Positions 59,986 through 64,000 of a DNA stretch of 64,000 nucleotides are shown one piece after another. Made by a program: the position numbers and the translations under genes. Location: the NCBI GenBank assembly GCA_022747635.1, contig JAKTNV010000079.1, positions 1 to 64,000 on the forward strand, given 5' to 3'. This stretch comes from Hetaerina americana. Its lineage: Eukaryota > Arthropoda > Insecta > Odonata > Calopterygidae. Numbering within the stretch: position 1 is the first letter of the stretch; every line of letters begins with the position of its first letter. The notes beneath the pieces were generated by a model. It made no database searches. It worked only from the letters and a program-made list of their open reading frames with translations, and was not told where the DNA came from.

Positions 59986-61640
59986 CTTTCTAACTCCGCT
60001 CTCTAGCTCTCTCTCCTTTTCCCTCTGTCGCCAATAACCCAAGGGTGCTGGATCCCTTTTCCGACCTAGCCAACATCGAATACTTTGTTCTAAAAGGAAC
60101 CCAAAAACCTGAGGGAATAGCCCCACCCCTTACCCTACCACCGCTCTCCAGTCCATCAACCTCCGTTCCCATTCTCCTTTCCGCCTCTCTCTTTCATCTC
60201 ACCCGGGAGAAGGCGGACGAGCACAAATTTGATCCAGGTCTGAGAGCCACCTCCGTAATCCGAGGGACAGGAACAGGTTTCAATGCAATTTAGAATCCAC
60301 CGCCTGCGAAAATAATAATGATAAAAAACTATCCACCTCCACGTAATTTGCAGACGGTAATGGAAAAAGGGTGACGAGGGGTTCCGTCCACCCACAGATT
60401 TCTTCCTCCTTCGCCGCCCCTTAAGTCTCGCCTACCGCCATCCTCATCCTTAAAGATACTTCCCGCTTGCAATGCATCCATATCTCTTGGACCTTTTTAC
60501 ACACTTTTCCACCACCTCTCCTCATCTTCTGCTCTCCTCCATCCCCATCGCCCCAACACCTCATTCTGAAACCTTATCTCTTTCCCTCATCCCAACAAGA
60601 TTCTATCTTCTCGTCCTTTCTCCTCCCACATTTTCTTCCAGGGGTCACGTTCTACCGACCACCTCTCCCTTCCCCCTTCGGTTATCACCCAATCCTACCA
60701 ACACTGACCTCCTCCCGTCCTCCCACCGCCGCCCTCATATACCCTCTCTCCCCCCTCCGGGCTCGTCGGTAGTACCCGTCTCGTTTCTCTTCGATTGATT
60801 CTGCACGTGTCTAACCATGCAAAACTTTGGCCAGATCCCCCTTAACTCCCCCCTGTACTCCCTCCCGACCCTTACCTCGACACTCTCCCCATTCCCTATG
60901 GCACCCACACACACACCATGAAGGCAAAAGTCCGTCTTTGCCCAACCATCTCCCGCCTCACTCGGGGAATAGGTGGTGGAGTGATCTCTCTCTAGAAGAG
61001 AGAGAGAAAAGATGGAGTGGGTGGGGGTCTTACCGTCCTCCTATTTCTGGTCGGTCCCCCTGGGGGAAGAGATAGTTCGTTCCTTTCAGTGGTTCCTCGA
61101 ACGCCTCGGCAACTACATTGTCCCCGAATAAAAGTCAGCGACTGCGTCATCTCTCACTGTTTATTCGGCTCCCCTCTCCACACCATGACACACCCCCTTC
61201 CCCTTTCTTCCTTCTTTTCCCTACACTCCTCCTCCGAGTCGTCCCCACTTAGCTTCCGCCTTCTTCCCCGTCCCAAGCGTCACGCCCTCCTTGTCGAGAC
61301 GGGGTCGTCTTCGATGATGGATTTTTTTCGACGCCCTTCGAGGGCGTTTAATTGCTATGCGCGCGCGCTCCACGCGGGTGCAGCGGCACAAAAATGTTTT
61401 ACGACCCCGAACCATTCCCGGACTCCTCCTCCTCAACCGAGGGGGGAGGGGATCAAGTGGGAGGGAACCGTAAAAGTCTACGAGCTCCGTCGAATCATCT
61501 CGTGGTGCGTCATTCCTGCGGGAATACGGGGCCCGGAGGATATCCGCTCCAGAATTCGTCGACCCGTACGTATTCATCGTCACCGAGTACGAATTATTTT
61601 TTGCACATTATCTGGGGATTGAAATTATCAAATGAGGAAA
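59986..61640. other. Large GC-rich, mostly pyrimidine-rich block
   Basis: C/T-rich plus strand at 60000-60190, 60470-60960 and 61190-61270, then CpG-rich mixed sequence from 61290 to 61600 (including gctatgcgcgcgcgctcc). A TC/GA palindrome lies at 60985-61007. Frames up to 201 codons overlap on several phases. This is the longest such block in the window; a promoter or enhancer island is possible but unproved. Confidence 0.5.
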
Positions 61641-61777
61641 CGTAATTTGGAGAGACAGGTAAGTAACGAGGGGGTCTCAAATCCCTAGATGTATAAGATT
61701 TATAGTACGACTAATATAATCATATCCGTTGACAGTTATGATGATTGCAACATCTGACTTCAATCTTTCTTAGAGAT

Positions 61778-61856
61778 TATATATGTGCACGTGCGTGTAT
61801 GTGTGTGCATGCATGCGTGTGTGTGCGCGTGTGCACGTGTGTGTATGTGTGTGTAT
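61778..61856. repeat. 79-bp strictly alternating purine-pyrimidine tract
   Basis: TA, GT, GC and AC dinucleotides alternate without a break across 79 bases, with many gtgtgt and gcgc runs. Such DNA can adopt left-handed Z form. Confidence 0.9.
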
Positions 61857-62953
61857 TTTTAAATGGATTCTATTTCATCAACATCAATATTAATCCATAA
61901 AAACCATAGACACAGTAATCAACCAGGACGGTTTGGTAGAATATGATAGAGTTCACCCAATACTAAGCCCAACGGCGTGTGAAATTCATACATCAGGGTA
62001 GGGGGGCCAGTTCCTTTCCTTGTGCCGGTTATGGTTTCCCAGGAATATCTGATACCCGAAAAATCATACAGCTTTGGTCGAGCTGCAGGTTCCCAGATAA
62101 TCTTGCCCGATTAATCATCTCCAACAAAATGTATTGATCTAGTTCACCCTTAAACCCTATGTAAAGTCGAGTCTTGTGTTCATTTGGAGAATATGCATGC
62201 ATATATGTATTTATACTTTTAAACACAGTTCTGTTTTTTCCTCCCCAAATATTTGCAGAAACAAGTAACGAGGGAAAGAAAAGTCAATACAGGTAAAACC
62301 ACACCTAAATCCTCTTATTCCCCCTAGTTGGATGAGGTAATTTTCCGGTACTAATGAATGAATGAATCTTCATAAGTAAATCATTGATTGAGCAATTACA
62401 ATTAAATTTGATTTAATATTTTGTTTATAAGTTTTATTTTCTAATACCTCTGGTTATTATTGGTTACCCTTGAAGAAAACGAGTCCAATGACGTATATTT
62501 AGCTTCTAAGAAGTTAAATATCCTGCATTTTTATGCGTATTTAATTAAATGAAGTATATGAAATATTGGTGCTGCCGAATGAACGAATGATCTCTAAACA
62601 AGGGATACTTATGAGTTAAACCTTTTCAGTTGATTCAACAAACTAGTTAATACCCTAATTCACGCATTAATTGTGCTACATAAACACTGAAAAACATTTG
62701 ATATTTTGCGGTTAATTACTCGAAGCTGTAGTGCTGGAGTTAGACTTAGTTAGACTTAGAGTTAGTTAGTTGGATGAATAATGTAGAACTATATAATTCG
62801 CTCGCAATTTCCAACTTTTCTCACTAAATTTCCTCTTCAATGCTTTCATTGTATAATAAAAATTTCAAAATATGCTTACCTAAGTTCTTATGTATGATTA
62901 TGTCCATACTTTTAGGGCTTCAGTATTTTGCATCATGGGTTTTTTTATCTTCT
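61857..62953. other. No gene recognised
   Basis: AT-rich. A small tandem of agttagacttag words lies near 62738-62770. No other signal. Confidence 0.5.
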
Positions 62954-63485
62954 CTATAAGTATTCCCTATTTGTTTCACAGAGCCATGCAGTACCAAATT
63001 CAATATCCCAGGTGTCTATGAGCTTTCTCGCCAAAACTTTTGACCCTTGACACTCCGGGCTCGATATTAACATCCGTTCCGTTAACACTTTTATTTTGAA
63101 GAGTAGTTTTCTCCAGTTCCTTGGGGAACCCCTATAACTTTTTTCCCAGGTCTTCATCATCTCATAGCTCGCGGCAGATCTCGAATAAGTCTCTTTGCCG
63201 GAGCGTAATTTCTCTCCTTGACCTTTTATGGGACGCGCCACCGCCTACCCCACACCCGCCACACAAGACAACGCCAGTAGCGCCTGCGGGCAAGCAACCC
63301 GCGATGTCGTAAACATTGCAGGTTGCGGAGATCCCCGGGGTTACCCGTGAGAACCCTCCACCTTGCCCCACATATAAAGAAAGACGAAATTCACCTGCAT
63401 GGCGCAGGATCTTGAAAGTGCGAAAGAGGAATGCGGAAAAACCCAGAAGAGGGCACGCGGAAACGATGTAATGGGAACGATGCAA
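62954..63485 (-). other. Balanced-GC patch with two overlapping minus-strand open frames
   Basis: Frames 63485-63162 (107 codons) and 63241-62954 (95 codons) overlap on the same strand in different phases. The second has mixed, protein-like composition (for example SYEMMKTWEKSYRGSPRNWR) and no low-complexity bias. The first is Gly/Cys-rich in its middle. No family is recognised, and no start context or splice pattern decides between them. They could be exon pieces or a transposon remnant. Confidence 0.2.
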
Positions 63486-64000
63486 TAGGTTTCATTATTC
63501 AAAAGCTTCTGGTCCTATTTTAAATGAAATTATTAATTTACGCTGTGGACTGTGGATGTAGGTAGTTTAAATAATTTATCTATTCTTTGTGAAGTAAATG
63601 GGTTTGCAGTTAAATTTTCAGGGTCATTATTAATCAAGAATTTTGGTCTATCAATTTCAAAGTATGCTAAAAGGCACAGGTGTCACTTTGTGAAACTCAT
63701 TAATAATAATTTTTAGTAAACTGTAATTAACAAGATATTTTTATTTCAAAAATACTTTGAAAATATTTTCCAACTACATTTAGTTGACCATCATAATAAG
63801 CAAAAGTAGAACAAATATTTTGCTGAAATTTTGCTCATAAACTCAATTTTCAATTACTCAAAATCTTTTTTGGACCTAAATATTTGAATAACTTCTTGCA
63901 TGTAAGGGTATTCCATTTAAAACGATTTTTGCTGAGTTATCATATGGTATTCCTATATAAGAACAAGTTAAATTATTACTTTTTTATTAATAAAATAATA
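63486..64000. other. No gene recognised
   Basis: Very AT-rich sequence to the end of the window. Confidence 0.55.

Noticed and set aside
1..64000. CRISPR arrays, prophage, rRNA or bacterial operons
   Set aside because: No regularly spaced repeats, no prokaryotic gene density and no rRNA sequence. The content is that of a eukaryotic intergenic region.

Overview
The window looks like a gene-poor stretch of a large, AT-rich metazoan genome, most likely an arthropod. No bacterial-style operons, ribosomal RNA, CRISPR arrays or confident host gene are visible. The arthropod call rests on the mobile-element content: a near-intact RTE/BovB-like LINE, four broken LINE relics of other families, a broken DD34D mariner transposase, tRNA-derived SINE-like heads and a dispersed 'ctccgcaagccacc' repeat that I recall from arthropod genomes. 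This is recognition from memory, not a database search.

Layout. 1-9.5 kb: AT-rich DNA with GC-rich, pyrimidine-rich blocks (about 0.9-1.6, 3.5-3.8 and 6.7-7.4 kb), a LINE C-terminal relic at 2.5 kb, an inverted repeat at 5.4 kb and a SINE-like head at 8.0 kb. 9.5-10.7 kb: two short open stretches with coding-like composition, the only hints of host exons and weak ones. 12-26 kb: further strand-asymmetric blocks (12.0-13.2, 13.9-14.9, 20.1-20.8, 25.8-26.2 kb) separated by featureless AT-rich DNA, and at 23.7-25.4 kb a mariner relic abutting the 3' end of a LINE relic. 31.3 kb: a near-perfect 21-bp-stem hairpin.

35.6-39.6 kb is the most informative part. A 3.4-kb LINE on the minus strand keeps one uninterrupted 991-residue ORF (apurinic endonuclease plus reverse transcriptase) and appears to be flanked by a 15-bp target duplication. 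It sits at the edge of a long (AT)n tract. Beyond that tract is a 556-bp unit with identical 104-bp direct terminal repeats and an internal tRNA-like sequence, reminiscent of a terminal-repeat retrotransposon in miniature (TRIM) or a composite SINE.

39.6-64 kb: more GC islands (40.0-41.3, 46.5, 49.7-50.4, 52.5-53.0, 56.6-57.0, 60.0-61.6 kb), a CR1/Jockey-like LINE relic at 42.6-43.9 kb, a second SINE-like head at 53.3 kb, a LINE relic at 55.4 kb, a TA-bounded inverted-repeat element with an internal 18-bp minisatellite at 56.0 kb, and a 79-bp alternating purine-pyrimidine tract at 61.8 kb.

There is no pathway here. Everything recognisable is mobile DNA or simple repeat, and only the RTE-like LINE looks capable of encoding a functional protein. 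The open frames inside the GC-rich blocks are best read as by-products of composition.
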